Assembly: GCF_001612725.1 (NCBI RefSeq)
Contig: NZ_BDAZ01000027.1
Location: 1-47,372, forward strand
DNA length: 47,372 nt
Source: Nocardia anaemiae NBRC 100462
Lineage (GTDB): Bacteria; Actinomycetota; Actinomycetes; Mycobacteriales; Mycobacteriaceae
Direction: 5' to 3'
Shown here: positions 32,870 to 42,677 of the stretch, in pieces
Layout: each line of letters opens with the position of its first letter
How positions within the stretch are numbered: the first letter of the stretch is position 1
Notes under the pieces: generated by a model
The model's input: only the letters and a program-made list of their open reading frames with translations
The model's database searches: none
Told to the model about the DNA's origin: nothing
Made by a program: the position numbers and the translations under genes

Positions 32870-35800
32870 ATGACTCTGTGGTTTCCGCAGCTTCCGGGTC
32901 CGCTGGGATGGCTTCAGGACTTCCTGGTCGGTCATTGGCCCGAGGGCGATGAAGACGCCATGCGCCGAACAGCCGAACACTGGTCGAATATGGCCAATGC
33001 CCTGCGGGAACTGCAGCAGCCTGCCGATCAAGCGATGAACACCGCTTTGTCCGCCATCGACGGCAAAATTCACGACGCGATGTCCACATACTGGCAAGAT
33101 GTCGCCGGCGGGGACGGCAGCGATCTGCAAGGCCTCATCAATGCCTGCGACAGCTTCGCGAAACAACTCGAACACGGTGCCACCGATATCGAGTACGCCA
33201 AGCTGTCGATCTACTTTTCGTTGGCCGCAATGCTGGCGATAGCCTTCGTACCCGGTATCGGTCAGGTCGCCGACCTCGCTGCCGCCGCCGCCGTCAAGCT
33301 CGTAATCCGTAAGACGGTGCAAGAGCTGATCGACAAGCTGGCTGCCAAGGGGGCGGCGTTTCTTGTCGAGCGACTTGGTCTGAAAGCAGCTGGCGAGTTG
33401 GGTGAGCAGGCGGCATCGAGACTGGCTGCCAAGGTCGTTGGTGAAGCTGCCGGTGGCTCGGCTTTTGGCACGGCTTTCGGGGCGGGCACGGATCTGGCCG
33501 CCCAGAGTGTCCAGATCGCTGAAGGCAATCGCGAGGGCCTCGACCTGGGCTCGGTTGGCAGATCCGCCGGTGCAGGCGCGGTTGCCGGCGCGGTGGCCGG
33601 GCCGATCGCGGCAAAAGCCGGCCAGAGTCTGGCTACTGCGGTGGGCACCGACGTCGGATCGAATTCGCTGGGCGGAGTACTGACCCGCGGCGTGGGTGCA
33701 GTCCCCGGCAACATCGCCGGCAACACCGCAGCCGCTGCCGCAGCGTCCGGGGGACACGTCGATTTCAGCACTGTCGCCGACGGCGCAGGCGCCGGATTCG
33801 GTCGCGTCAAACCACATGACGTCGTCCCTACGCACGAGACCGGATCATCAGCCAGTACCCACATCGAGTCCTCCCGTGAATCCCCCGTCACAGCCGGCAG
33901 CGAGCAACCCTCCACCACCGCCGCGTCCACACCGACGACCCAAACCCACACCGACACAACGCCCTCGTCCAGCACAACGCACCCAGAGGCGAGCACCTCC
34001 TCGGCCGCCGCGACCACCACAGGAGTCCAGGAAACCCACGGCCCTACTTCCACTTCGGCCGTCGGCCATGAGAATCCGGTTGGGGGCCAATCCAATTCAA
34101 TAGGAACGGGCCATACCGGCGATAGCCGTTCCATTTCCTCCGACCCCTCTGCCGCACCAGCTGGCAGCGCCGCCGGGCCCTCGACGCCCGACCGTGGCAC
34201 TGTAGGACAGGCGCCGTCGGCGACAACCACGACACCCACACCGGACCGACAAGTCGCGCATGGGACACCTGTCTCCAACGCGGCTACCGCCGTCGGCGAC
34301 CGTCCCTCGCCTGCCGGTACGGCTCGGGCATCCACCGACCTTCCCCAAGGTTCGGAGGTTTCGCCCCGATCAGACACACCTGCCTCGACCGACCGCGCCA
34401 CAACCCCACAGCGCCCCAGCGAATCCCCTCGTTCACCCAGTAGTGTCGACACCCCGGATCGGACGGCGGCAACACCCCCCACACGTGAAGCCGCTGGCAG
34501 CACACCACGTCTCGATTCCACGCCGCACCAGCCAACTGACCGGACACCGGCCAACGGGACCGGTGACCGGTCACCACACCCCAACTCAGCCAGTCGACCC
34601 GATACCCACCTGCCTGGGCCACGTGACACCGCCTCCCCGCCACGAGAGACCGTAAACTCGGCGAATTCGCGCAGCACGGACACGGGACAACGCGTCGCGC
34701 CCCGCTCCCCGGAATCTGCTGCCAACCGCGCGCCAGCCGCCGACCGCAATCCACCTGCCGCGGACCGCAATACGCAACCCCGCAGCCACCGTGCACCTGG
34801 CGACGAACCCGACAACGTCCCACCTCGACGAACCGCCGATCGTTCGGACCGTCCCGACGGTAGGAACGATCACACACCGGAGCCAGAAGTTCGCGACACC
34901 TCGACCGGGGGCACGGGCAACCAGGCACCGCAGGTCCTCGCGCACCCGCCTTCCAGCGGTGACAACCGTGGAGGTTCTTCGGCACCAGGTGAGCGTCGCG
35001 CCGACTCGCCACACCCGGATTCGACTGATCACTCGCCGCGTGAGGCCACCACACCAGACGAACCGGACCTCGCATATTCGGGTGGAGCGGTCCGGCCACG
35101 CGACGATTTCGCAGCGTTCGAATGGGCCGAAGACGCCTACGACCATTTCCGAAGCGACGACCGCGATATCGACGACATCGCCCGTGTTCTCGCCGACCAT
35201 CCACGTGAGGACGGGACGCATTTCACCCGCGACGACGTCGAGCAGATCAAGAACCACCTGTTCCGTGAAGAACATCCGATTCAGGACTACGACGGAACCG
35301 TCGCACACCGACGCTACGACGCGGACCCTGACATCGCCGAAGCATGGATACGACTGCGATCCGGTCGGCCGCACCCCGCCGATATGGTGCTGCTCGAACA
35401 CGAACTGGCGGAGTCGAACTACTATCGCGACAACCCGGGGGCCCTCTATCAAGACGCCCACGCACACGCCAATATCGACCACAACTGGGCACCGGTTGCG
35501 GCACCGCGCAGCGGCGAACGCTACGACACACTATGGGGACGACACGATGGCGCTACTGATCTACTACAACCGAATCAGGAACGACCCGAACGAGGTGGAA
35601 TACCAGTTCGGGGAGACCAGGGACAACCTCGATCGCATCCTGACGATCGATACAACGAACAACACCGCCCGCACGGACCAACCGGAGGACGTGATTTTCC
35701 GGTCCGCGGCGGGACAGATCATGCTGCGGGCCAAACGCGAGAAAGCGTGGCCGCAGAACGGGGTAATCGCCTCCTAGCCGACGGGAGCGAGCGCCGCGAC

Positions 35801-38800
35801 ACATCGGCCCCCGAACCGGTCGATAGTCCATCTCGGCGTGGAGTGCCTGGTGAAGGCGAGCACGCCTTTCCCGCCCCCGGCGCCCACGACTCGGCAACAG
35901 ACCACAACCATCCAGGGCCGCGTGACGAATCCAGCGTTGCGGACGCTCCAGCGGAACGGTCCGCATGGACCCAACAGCCCGGCGCCGCGCCGTTCGAGTT
36001 GGCCTATCACGAGCAGAAGTTCGTCGAGAAGTACGCCGCGCAGCATGGCCTCTCGTTCGACGACGTCGTCCGCGGGCTTCAGGACGGCAAGCTGGTTCTC
36101 GCTGACTATGGTGTCTACAAGGGTCAGCGGCAACTGCGGATCGAGACTCCCGACCAGCTCGACCCGCGCTACCTCACCGACGTCGTGGCCCATGAGCTAG
36201 CCAACTCGCCGGAGAAACGGCTCTACTCGAGCGTCGAACCCGACGCGTTCGAACCGGGATGCCACGACAGCGAGTTGCCCGATCACCTGACGCGGTCCAT
36301 GCCACGGGACGCGCTGAACGACAGTGCGGCACCGATCGACCCCACGAAGATTGTGGTCAGCCATCAGGGCGACGATCTGTCACCGATATGGCGTGACCTC
36401 AGTGCGGGGGATGCGTTCCTGGACGCCAAGAACGCGCTGTTCCGGATGGATTCGCGCGGTGTGGAGATCTTCGGCCCCGGCTTCGCGCCGCGGGACCCCA
36501 GCAACCTCAACATCGGCGCACACGTCGGCCACACCAGCACCGGCCAGGCTGACGGGTTCGTGTCGCTGTCGCGAAGTCCCGAGCACACCATTGCCCGGGG
36601 AGCGGAGATCGCCCGCAACGACCTGAACCGGCTCGCTGACGAGGGGAAACTACAACGTCTACCCGACGGCACCTACCGGCAGACGCTGTACATGCATGAG
36701 CTCTACCACCCGCACGGCATCGACGTGGACGCCACCTTCCACGACGCCACTGCCCACAGCCGGTACCACGCAGGCAGCCACCAGGAAGCCGAAGTCTTGG
36801 CCCCTGGCGGAATCTCTGGCGACACCGTGTACCGAATCTGGCCGCGGGAGATCATCCTCGACGCCCACGGCACTCAGATGTCTGTCCAGGTCGGCGAACC
36901 TGTCTACAACCCGCGCTTCGCCCATCTCGACAACCCGCGATTCGCCGAAACCCATGACCTCGGCACGAGCCGCGATGGTCATCAGTCCACAGGACACGGA
37001 ACGGATCGCTCAGGAACAGGACACGGGGGCAGGGCCGAATCGGTTGCACCGCACGATAATCCGGTCGCCCACCCGGAAATATCGTCGACGCGAGCACCGG
37101 AACCGGAGCCGCCGCCGCACCGACCGGGCTTCGACCCCACAGTCGACAGATACGTCGCCAGATTCAACGACGGCCGCCTCATCCCCATGGACCCGTTCTA
37201 CAGCGGCGAATACAACCCCCACATCGGCCGCTACCAACCCACCCAGCAAGAAATCGCCGCCGCACGCGCCCACCCACCGGGCGAGAGCCCCCACGACATC
37301 CAGGTGCGCAACTGGCTCGACGCCCAACAATGGCACCCCCACGATCCTGCTCCGGAGTCCCAGTCTCCAGCACCACAGGAACCCTGGAGGTCGTCGCGAG
37401 CGCCGGAATCGCTGCCACCGATACCTCACGCGCCAGCGACACCACATCCACCAACCACGCCTGACCCGGGCCCCCGGCAGCCTGTATCGCCAGATCATTC
37501 ACAGGCGCAACCGCATTCGGTGTCGCCGCACGCTTCGGAATCATCCTCGCCGCACGCGCCCTGGACGTCCTCGCGTGCCCCCGAGTCACCGCTGCCGACA
37601 CCACATGCGCCTGCGCCGGAGTCGCACTCTCCGACACCGCCGACGCGGCATTCCCCTGAAACACACCGACCCGTCCCTCCTGCACCGCATCGCTCACCAA
37701 CGAATGTGACGCCAGGACCACACCAACCGGTAACCCGCACACCGTCGACATCGCACCCGCGTCCACCAGAACTCAGCCCGCACCAGGTCTCACCCCCGCT
37801 GCCCCGCACTCCGGTGGCACCTCACGAATCCCCTCGTAGCTCGACATCCCCGCGAGTTACCGAGTCACACACGTCAGTCCCGCCAACACGGGCACGACAT
37901 GCAGGTCCTGCGGAACACACACCACCGCAACCGGATTCACGCACACCGCAGCGCGGTCCACAGATCCCAGACGATCCCCAACAACCGAGCAGAGCGCCGA
38001 GGCCGGACCAGCCCGGCCCGCACCAGGATCCACAACACCTGTCGCCTCAGGAGTTGCAGCAGGCACAACAAGTCCGACAGGTACGTGAGTGGTACCGCCA
38101 GCAACTGCCCGACGGCGGCCATTCCACTCCGGTGCCAACCGAGCATGGACCGAATACCAAGCCCGCCTATGACTTCCGACGCTACCCCGATGAGCACCAA
38201 GGCCCCGTCGCGGTAGCCGGCATCAAGGTGCATGTCACCGCCGACCGCAGCGTATCCCCGGAACAGGTGGCGCGGTTGTGGGAAAGGGCGCAGTTGGCAA
38301 CGGATCTGACCTTCAATCACGGTCAGCGGTTGTTATCCGGTGACCGGATATTGATCGACTTGGTGCACACACCGGATCCGGCGGCAGCGAACCTCCACAT
38401 CCACGTCAGTGACACCTCTGGCCCCTGGCATCCCGACAGCCATCCCGACACAATCGCCCAGCAGTTACGCGACCATCTCGGACTGCCATCGGAACCAGGC
38501 CAACGTGGACATGGGTTGAGCCCGGACGAGATTCGCCAGCTCAGCAACGACATCGCTAAGGCCAATACCCCAGTCACCCGCGGCGACGTTGCGGATAGTC
38601 GGGTCATCGGAGAAGGCAACCTTACCGATATCGAGGATCCCGCGTATCAGCACGTAGTCGAGGATTCCGTCCGTTCTGGCAATCGATTCCTTGTCGGTGC
38701 CGATCCTCACTTGTACGCAGAGCACATCAACGATGGTGGCCCCACGAAACCGGGCCGTAGCAACGACTGCAGTGATTGCACGATGGCCATCCTGTCCACG

Positions 38801-41800
38801 CACAACGGTCGGCCGATAGTCGCTGCCCCTCGATGGCCGGATGTGTTGCCTGACGGCAGCATCGACACCCGCGCAGGTGAAGCGCTCGGTCTACAGCGCG
38901 CCGAAGCGTGGATCGGCGGCACCTGGCAACATTTCAACGACGGCGGCAGATCGATACCCGAGCAGTTCCAGGCATTGCATGACTGGGTAGCTCAACAAGG
39001 ACCGGGTGCATCGGCATACGTGCACAACGCCTGGCACGCCCGCGACCCGCAAACTGGGCAAAAGCTCTACAACCCGGACGGCAGCCCGATCATGGGGGGT
39101 TCGCACGCTACCGCGATCGTCTACCCGCACGGGGCGAGCGGGCCGATGTGGGTGGACGCGCAACCGAAGCCGCCGATCATCTCCGATAAGCCGCCGGCGC
39201 ACCTGGTCGACAGGTCGATGGGGGTGCGATTCATGATTTGCGACCCGAATGGAGGATCACATGGCGGCACAAAGGTTCCAAACCGAGGAACAGGTCCAGC
39301 AGTATCTGGCCCAGGCATTCCCGAGTCTGCAGTTCGAAGGGCCGATTTCGTTCCAGCACGGATGGGTGTGCCGTCCGAAACTCACCCCGGAGGAGACAGC
39401 GCGGGGCATGGATCTGGGCCTCACCAGTTACGTGGTGAACCGGGAAACGGGCGTGGTGACGGTACACCCGAGTCTGGATCCGTTCACGGTCGGGGAGATG
39501 TACGACCAGGCGATCGAAGCGGGCCAACCGGTCCAGGGCGCCCAGATCTACCCACATCGCACCCGGACGACAATCCAACGCACACACGAGGACTCGGAGA
39601 TGATCCAGTATCAAGTCCGGATCGAGTCGCTGGTCCAACCCCCGGAGCCGACCGAGGAATTCCAACTGACCATCACCAAGCACCCACTCAATACTCGGCC
39701 GACCTGGGCGCGCGCGACACGCGCAGCGGCGTGGGCGGAATGGAAATCCCGCCAGGACGGGACCTGGCCGGAACAGGGGACCTTCGAGGACTAGGCCCCG
39801 ACCACACGGAGCTACAGCGAGGTGTTGAAGCTCCAACATCGGTGTCGGCGCCCGACTGGGTACCAGCCGGCACAGAGGGGTTCGACGTACCTCGGGACCA
39901 TATCGAACCGCCGGACCAGCCGCGTAGTCGATCCGTGTTCGACGAGCCCCGGCAATTTGAAGCACCGCAACATCGCGACCAGCCCCATATCGATCGCAGC
40001 GACCCGAGCCTTACGCGGAATCCGTTACAGGACAACCTCAATATCGGCAAGCCCGAGCACACCACCCAACCCGCCCGCGAGGCAGAAAGCTCTGGCGGCA
40101 ATCAGTCCCGCGAGCCGGTCGACAAGAGCGAACTCAGTCGCCGCATCTCCGACGACCGATCACAGACCCCCGCCAAGGAACTCATCGACAAGGTCCGGGA
40201 TCGAGTCGCAGGCGATCCCGAGAAATTCGCGCTCAGCTACAGCGACCGAGAGCTCAACGCACTGGTCGAGCAAGGGCGCCAGCACGGACTCAGCGATCGC
40301 AGCATCGCCGATCTCATACAGACCGGATCGCGCATCGCGAAACCTGTTGACGCAGAAACCCTCGCGCGCCACATAGATAATTGGGCCAACGTTGTTTCGG
40401 AACGCGGCTACCCGTACCGCTTCGACAGCGCCGAACATTTCAACGCCTTCGCTCGAGATTTTCACGAAGCTCTCCACCGCGCAGGACTCGGTGACCTCGA
40501 CCCGTACATTCAAGGGTCCGCGCTGCGCAAACCCGAAGCGAAAGATGTAGATTTCGCGCTCGTTATCGAACGGGACCGGTTCTATGAATTGCTTGCCGAT
40601 CGCTTTGACGGTCGCGCCGCAATCCGAGCTGCTGATGCAGCGCCGACAGTGCCGTTGAAGCTGAAAGATCTCACCCGATCCGAAATATGGGATCTAGCTC
40701 AGCAAATAGATGCCAACAAGAACGCCTACAACAGCCAAGCAAGAACATTCTCGAACGCCGTCCTGAAAGGAGTTGTCAGATCCACATCCGATATCTCCAA
40801 GCCACTCAAAGCGGCAGCCAAGGAAATTCAGTCAAAATATCCAGAATTGAACATCGAGGACATATCTTTGATCGTTCCGGATAGCGCGTTCGATTCAAGT
40901 CCCGAACTTCCTGTCGTCGAAACAACCGATAAGGATCGGGCACAGGAACTAGCCGACCGGTTGAACGGGGCCCGAGAGCGCGAAGCGCAGCGCGCGATCG
41001 AGGACCTCTACCGCTTCCAGGGTGAGCTCCCAAACGACAAACCGGTTCCCGATGTTGCCGAAAATCTCGACGGCAATCAGCGCGCCAGCCCTCCCCCACG
41101 CGACCTGATCACGCAACGTGAGCAGGAGCTGGCCCGCGATTTCGCGGCCCAGCGCGAGCAGGTGTTGGAGACCATCGCCCCCTATTGGCGGGAAAGTATG
41201 GAGCTGGTCGTCGAGCTGGCGAATGACCGACTGCCGAATATCGAGGCAACGATCGCGCACGCCCAAGCAAAGGAAGCTCTCGACCGGGCATGGAGCGCAC
41301 TGGAGCGGGGAGGTCCACTGGCCGGGGTGAGCAGGGATCTCGTTTTGGCAAGAGATCATTTGACCACGGCGCAACGGCTCGAACTCGAAAGCCGCCTGGA
41401 CGTGCTGCGCGACTTCGACCTGGGCAACTCGGCGAAAATGGTCGAGCACCTTCTGGAAATCAGCACCTACGAGCAAAATCATTCGGTAACAGCTGAACTC
41501 CAAGTTGCCGAACGACACCTCCTAGAGACTGCCACCCAGAAGGTATTAGAATTTCGCGAAGGACACCTCGAGGAACGTGCACGATTCGTCCAGCACGAAC
41601 TGGACAGAGCTCGTGAATTGGAGCGCATCCTTGCTGAGGGCAAGGCCCCGGAACTGGCCGATGTGCTACATAACTACGATGCCGTGGAACGCGTCATTCG
41701 GCATGAGCAAGAAATGGAAGCTCGAGCGCTTCAGAAACTGGGGCTGGATCCGAAGCATGAACGAATTGTCGCTCACGGGCTGGAACTTGATCGCGCGAGT

Positions 41801-42550
41801 ACCCTCGGCAGAGCTAGCGATGCGTTCCGAAATGAATTCGTGCGCCAGGCTACCGAAAAGGTCATGGAGGCTCGCGAACCGGAGGAACGAGCAACTGCAC
41901 AATTCGTGGAACTAATCCGCGAGCGGGCCCGGGAACTCGAACAAGCCGCCGCGCTGGGCAAGGAACCCGATCCCGCGCAGGTGCGCGAGATGTACAACCA
42001 GATTCACCGTGCTGTGGAACATGAACGAGCAGTCGATTCACGCGCGCTCGAAACGCTGGGGCTGAATCGCGTGCAGACCGATATCACGACTCGGATTTTG
42101 GAGGCCGAACGCGCCCGGACATATGAAAATGTATTAGATGTTTTGGGTCGTGAACTCGTTCGGCAGGACCACAACGAGACCGTCGGGCAGACAAAGGTCC
42201 TCGAGCTGACTGCGGATAAAATGCGGACCCTCGATCCGAAAGTCTATCAATTGGTCCGCAATCACGATCCGATCGGAAGGTCTGCGGAGAAGGGGGTGTT
42301 GATTTACCGGCAGCCTGGACGAGAACCGATCGAAGTTCCGTACGACTCGCTCGCGCGCCGCTATGCGGAAGCTGCCAAGGGAATCGACCGCGGGTTCCCG
42401 AGCGAAATCATTGCCCAACGCTTCCTATGGGAGCTCAGTCAAGGCCAGGATGCGCGCGAGTCTGTTCGGGAGCGTCCCGAAGAGGCCCCGCACCGGACAA
42501 GAGCCAAGGAGATCGAGGCGCTCGAGCGAGGGCTGGAGCGCGAACGCTAG
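32870..42550 (+). CDS. Giant multi-effector polymorphic toxin (3226 aa), type VII secretion substrate
   Basis: Residues 1-115 form a WXG-like targeting domain (GPLGWLQDFLVGHWPEGDE); 115-300 are Ala/Gly-rich and hydrophobic; 310-740 are a Pro/Ser/Thr linker. Module 1 (749-880) has LLEHELAESNYYRDNPG and DAHAHANIDHNW. Module 2 (1041-1330) looks like an ADP-ribosyltransferase: R1192/R1196 in LFRMDSRG, S1232-L-S1234, E1306-x-E1308. After a Pro-rich linker (1490-1730), module 3 has a papain/deamidase-like triad C1970 (DCSDCTMA), H2079 (GSHATAIV), D2096 (WVDAQ). Module 4 (2400-2690) has the nucleotidyltransferase signature G2549-S2550 and DVDF (D2559, D2561). The last 530 residues are charged helix. 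Two out-of-frame genes lie inside (35547, 39261). No ESX machinery is in the window. Confidence 0.85.
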   Translation: MTLWFPQLPGPLGWLQDFLVGHWPEGDEDAMRRTAEHWSNMANALRELQQPADQAMNTALSAIDGKIHDAMSTYWQDVAGGDGSDLQGLINACDSFAKQLEHGATDIEYAKLSIYFSLAAMLAIAFVPGIGQVADLAAAAAVKLVIRKTVQELIDKLAAKGAAFLVERLGLKAAGELGEQAASRLAAKVVGEAAGGSAFGTAFGAGTDLAAQSVQIAEGNREGLDLGSVGRSAGAGAVAGAVAGPIAAKAGQSLATAVGTDVGSNSLGGVLTRGVGAVPGNIAGNTAAAAAASGGHVDFSTVADGAGAGFGRVKPHDVVPTHETGSSASTHIESSRESPVTAGSEQPSTTAASTPTTQTHTDTTPSSSTTHPEASTSSAAATTTGVQETHGPTSTSAVGHENPVGGQSNSIGTGHTGDSRSISSDPSAAPAGSAAGPSTPDRGTVGQAPSATTTTPTPDRQVAHGTPVSNAATAVGDRPSPAGTARASTDLPQGSEVSPRSDTPASTDRATTPQRPSESPRSPSSVDTPDRTAATPPTREAAGSTPRLDSTPHQPTDRTPANGTGDRSPHPNSASRPDTHLPGPRDTASPPRETVNSANSRSTDTGQRVAPRSPESAANRAPAADRNPPAADRNTQPRSHRAPGDEPDNVPPRRTADRSDRPDGRNDHTPEPEVRDTSTGGTGNQAPQVLAHPPSSGDNRGGSSAPGERRADSPHPDSTDHSPREATTPDEPDLAYSGGAVRPRDDFAAFEWAEDAYDHFRSDDRDIDDIARVLADHPREDGTHFTRDDVEQIKNHLFREEHPIQDYDGTVAHRRYDADPDIAEAWIRLRSGRPHPADMVLLEHELAESNYYRDNPGALYQDAHAHANIDHNWAPVAAPRSGERYDTLWGRHDGATDLLQPNQERPERGGIPVRGDQGQPRSHPDDRYNEQHRPHGPTGGRDFPVRGGTDHAAGQTRESVAAERGNRLLADGSERRDTSAPEPVDSPSRRGVPGEGEHAFPAPGAHDSATDHNHPGPRDESSVADAPAERSAWTQQPGAAPFELAYHEQKFVEKYAAQHGLSFDDVVRGLQDGKLVLADYGVYKGQRQLRIETPDQLDPRYLTDVVAHELANSPEKRLYSSVEPDAFEPGCHDSELPDHLTRSMPRDALNDSAAPIDPTKIVVSHQGDDLSPIWRDLSAGDAFLDAKNALFRMDSRGVEIFGPGFAPRDPSNLNIGAHVGHTSTGQADGFVSLSRSPEHTIARGAEIARNDLNRLADEGKLQRLPDGTYRQTLYMHELYHPHGIDVDATFHDATAHSRYHAGSHQEAEVLAPGGISGDTVYRIWPREIILDAHGTQMSVQVGEPVYNPRFAHLDNPRFAETHDLGTSRDGHQSTGHGTDRSGTGHGGRAESVAPHDNPVAHPEISSTRAPEPEPPPHRPGFDPTVDRYVARFNDGRLIPMDPFYSGEYNPHIGRYQPTQQEIAAARAHPPGESPHDIQVRNWLDAQQWHPHDPAPESQSPAPQEPWRSSRAPESLPPIPHAPATPHPPTTPDPGPRQPVSPDHSQAQPHSVSPHASESSSPHAPWTSSRAPESPLPTPHAPAPESHSPTPPTRHSPETHRPVPPAPHRSPTNVTPGPHQPVTRTPSTSHPRPPELSPHQVSPPLPRTPVAPHESPRSSTSPRVTESHTSVPPTRARHAGPAEHTPPQPDSRTPQRGPQIPDDPQQPSRAPRPDQPGPHQDPQHLSPQELQQAQQVRQVREWYRQQLPDGGHSTPVPTEHGPNTKPAYDFRRYPDEHQGPVAVAGIKVHVTADRSVSPEQVARLWERAQLATDLTFNHGQRLLSGDRILIDLVHTPDPAAANLHIHVSDTSGPWHPDSHPDTIAQQLRDHLGLPSEPGQRGHGLSPDEIRQLSNDIAKANTPVTRGDVADSRVIGEGNLTDIEDPAYQHVVEDSVRSGNRFLVGADPHLYAEHINDGGPTKPGRSNDCSDCTMAILSTHNGRPIVAAPRWPDVLPDGSIDTRAGEALGLQRAEAWIGGTWQHFNDGGRSIPEQFQALHDWVAQQGPGASAYVHNAWHARDPQTGQKLYNPDGSPIMGGSHATAIVYPHGASGPMWVDAQPKPPIISDKPPAHLVDRSMGVRFMICDPNGGSHGGTKVPNRGTGPAVSGPGIPESAVRRADFVPARMGVPSETHPGGDSAGHGSGPHQLRGEPGNGRGDGTPESGSVHGRGDVRPGDRSGPTGPGRPDLPTSHPDDNPTHTRGLGDDPVSSPDRVAGPTPGADRGIPTDHHQAPTQYSADLGARDTRSGVGGMEIPPGRDLAGTGDLRGLGPDHTELQRGVEAPTSVSAPDWVPAGTEGFDVPRDHIEPPDQPRSRSVFDEPRQFEAPQHRDQPHIDRSDPSLTRNPLQDNLNIGKPEHTTQPAREAESSGGNQSREPVDKSELSRRISDDRSQTPAKELIDKVRDRVAGDPEKFALSYSDRELNALVEQGRQHGLSDRSIADLIQTGSRIAKPVDAETLARHIDNWANVVSERGYPYRFDSAEHFNAFARDFHEALHRAGLGDLDPYIQGSALRKPEAKDVDFALVIERDRFYELLADRFDGRAAIRAADAAPTVPLKLKDLTRSEIWDLAQQIDANKNAYNSQARTFSNAVLKGVVRSTSDISKPLKAAAKEIQSKYPELNIEDISLIVPDSAFDSSPELPVVETTDKDRAQELADRLNGAREREAQRAIEDLYRFQGELPNDKPVPDVAENLDGNQRASPPPRDLITQREQELARDFAAQREQVLETIAPYWRESMELVVELANDRLPNIEATIAHAQAKEALDRAWSALERGGPLAGVSRDLVLARDHLTTAQRLELESRLDVLRDFDLGNSAKMVEHLLEISTYEQNHSVTAELQVAERHLLETATQKVLEFREGHLEERARFVQHELDRARELERILAEGKAPELADVLHNYDAVERVIRHEQEMEARALQKLGLDPKHERIVAHGLELDRASTLGRASDAFRNEFVRQATEKVMEAREPEERATAQFVELIRERARELEQAAALGKEPDPAQVREMYNQIHRAVEHERAVDSRALETLGLNRVQTDITTRILEAERARTYENVLDVLGRELVRQDHNETVGQTKVLELTADKMRTLDPKVYQLVRNHDPIGRSAEKGVLIYRQPGREPIEVPYDSLARRYAEAAKGIDRGFPSEIIAQRFLWELSQGQDARESVRERPEEAPHRTRAKEIEALERGLERER
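35547..35777 (+). CDS. Nested putative immunity gene in +1 frame, after toxin module 1
   Basis: ATG 35547 has GGGGAC (35535-35540) upstream and encodes 76 residues with a normal protein composition: MALLIYYNRIRNDPNEVEY, QFGETRDNLDRILTIDT, and RAKREKAWPQNGVIAS before TAG. Third codon positions are mostly G/C in this frame, as in a real gene, while the main frame here reads as Gly/Arg/Pro-rich linker. From memory, similar small proteins follow this HE-type toxin module in other actinobacteria. Role as immunity protein is inferred from position. It overlaps residues 893-969 of the giant protein. Confidence 0.7.
   Translation: MALLIYYNRIRNDPNEVEYQFGETRDNLDRILTIDTTNNTARTDQPEDVIFRSAAGQIMLRAKREKAWPQNGVIAS
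39261..39794 (+). CDS. Nested putative immunity gene in +1 frame, YrhB/Imm35-like, after the papain-like module
   Basis: A textbook GGAGG (39251-39255) precedes ATG 39261. The 177-residue product reads like a folded protein: MAAQRFQTEEQVQQYLAQAF, FQHGWVCRPKLTPEE, LTSYVVNRETGVVTVHPSLD, PFTVGEMYDQAIEAGQPV, then a second strand-rich half ending GTFED. The segment VNRETGVVTVHPSL resembles the YrhB-type immunity domain (Imm35), which is known to accompany papain-fold toxins. G/C bias at third positions follows this frame. The main toxin frame passes through the same DNA as Gly/Asp/Pro-rich sequence (residues 2131-2308). Confidence 0.75.
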   Translation: MAAQRFQTEEQVQQYLAQAFPSLQFEGPISFQHGWVCRPKLTPEETARGMDLGLTSYVVNRETGVVTVHPSLDPFTVGEMYDQAIEAGQPVQGAQIYPHRTRTTIQRTHEDSEMIQYQVRIESLVQPPEPTEEFQLTITKHPLNTRPTWARATRAAAWAEWKSRQDGTWPEQGTFED

Positions 42551-42677
42551 CGTGAGCGGAAGGATATTGGATACCGGTGTTGGCCAGGGATCGAGCAACT
42601 AAAGGTGATCACGTGATGGAATGGCGTCGATCGACACACGCTTTTAACGGGTCTCCACAGGAAAAGGAACACTAGCG

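Noticed and set aside
33262..34815. 517-codon minus-strand frame antisense to the toxin
   Set aside because: Composition (Val/Ser/Gly-rich) mirrors the Pro/Ser/Thr linker on the other strand; no start signal.
33840..34900. Repetitive toxin linker as a possible CRISPR or DNA repeat array
   Set aside because: Repeats are short and irregular codon-level Pro/Ser/Thr/Asp patterns without constant spacers; they are protein low complexity.
36976..37200. Possible third nested immunity gene after the ART-like module
   Set aside because: A frame starting MVISPQDTERIAQ looks protein-like for about 25 codons but then becomes Arg/Ser-rich, has no ribosome binding site, and the main frame here is an ordinary linker.
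37179..37766. Minus-strand frame with Ala/Val-rich product
   Set aside because: It arises from the Pro/His/Ser-rich repeats of the linker and lacks any family motif.
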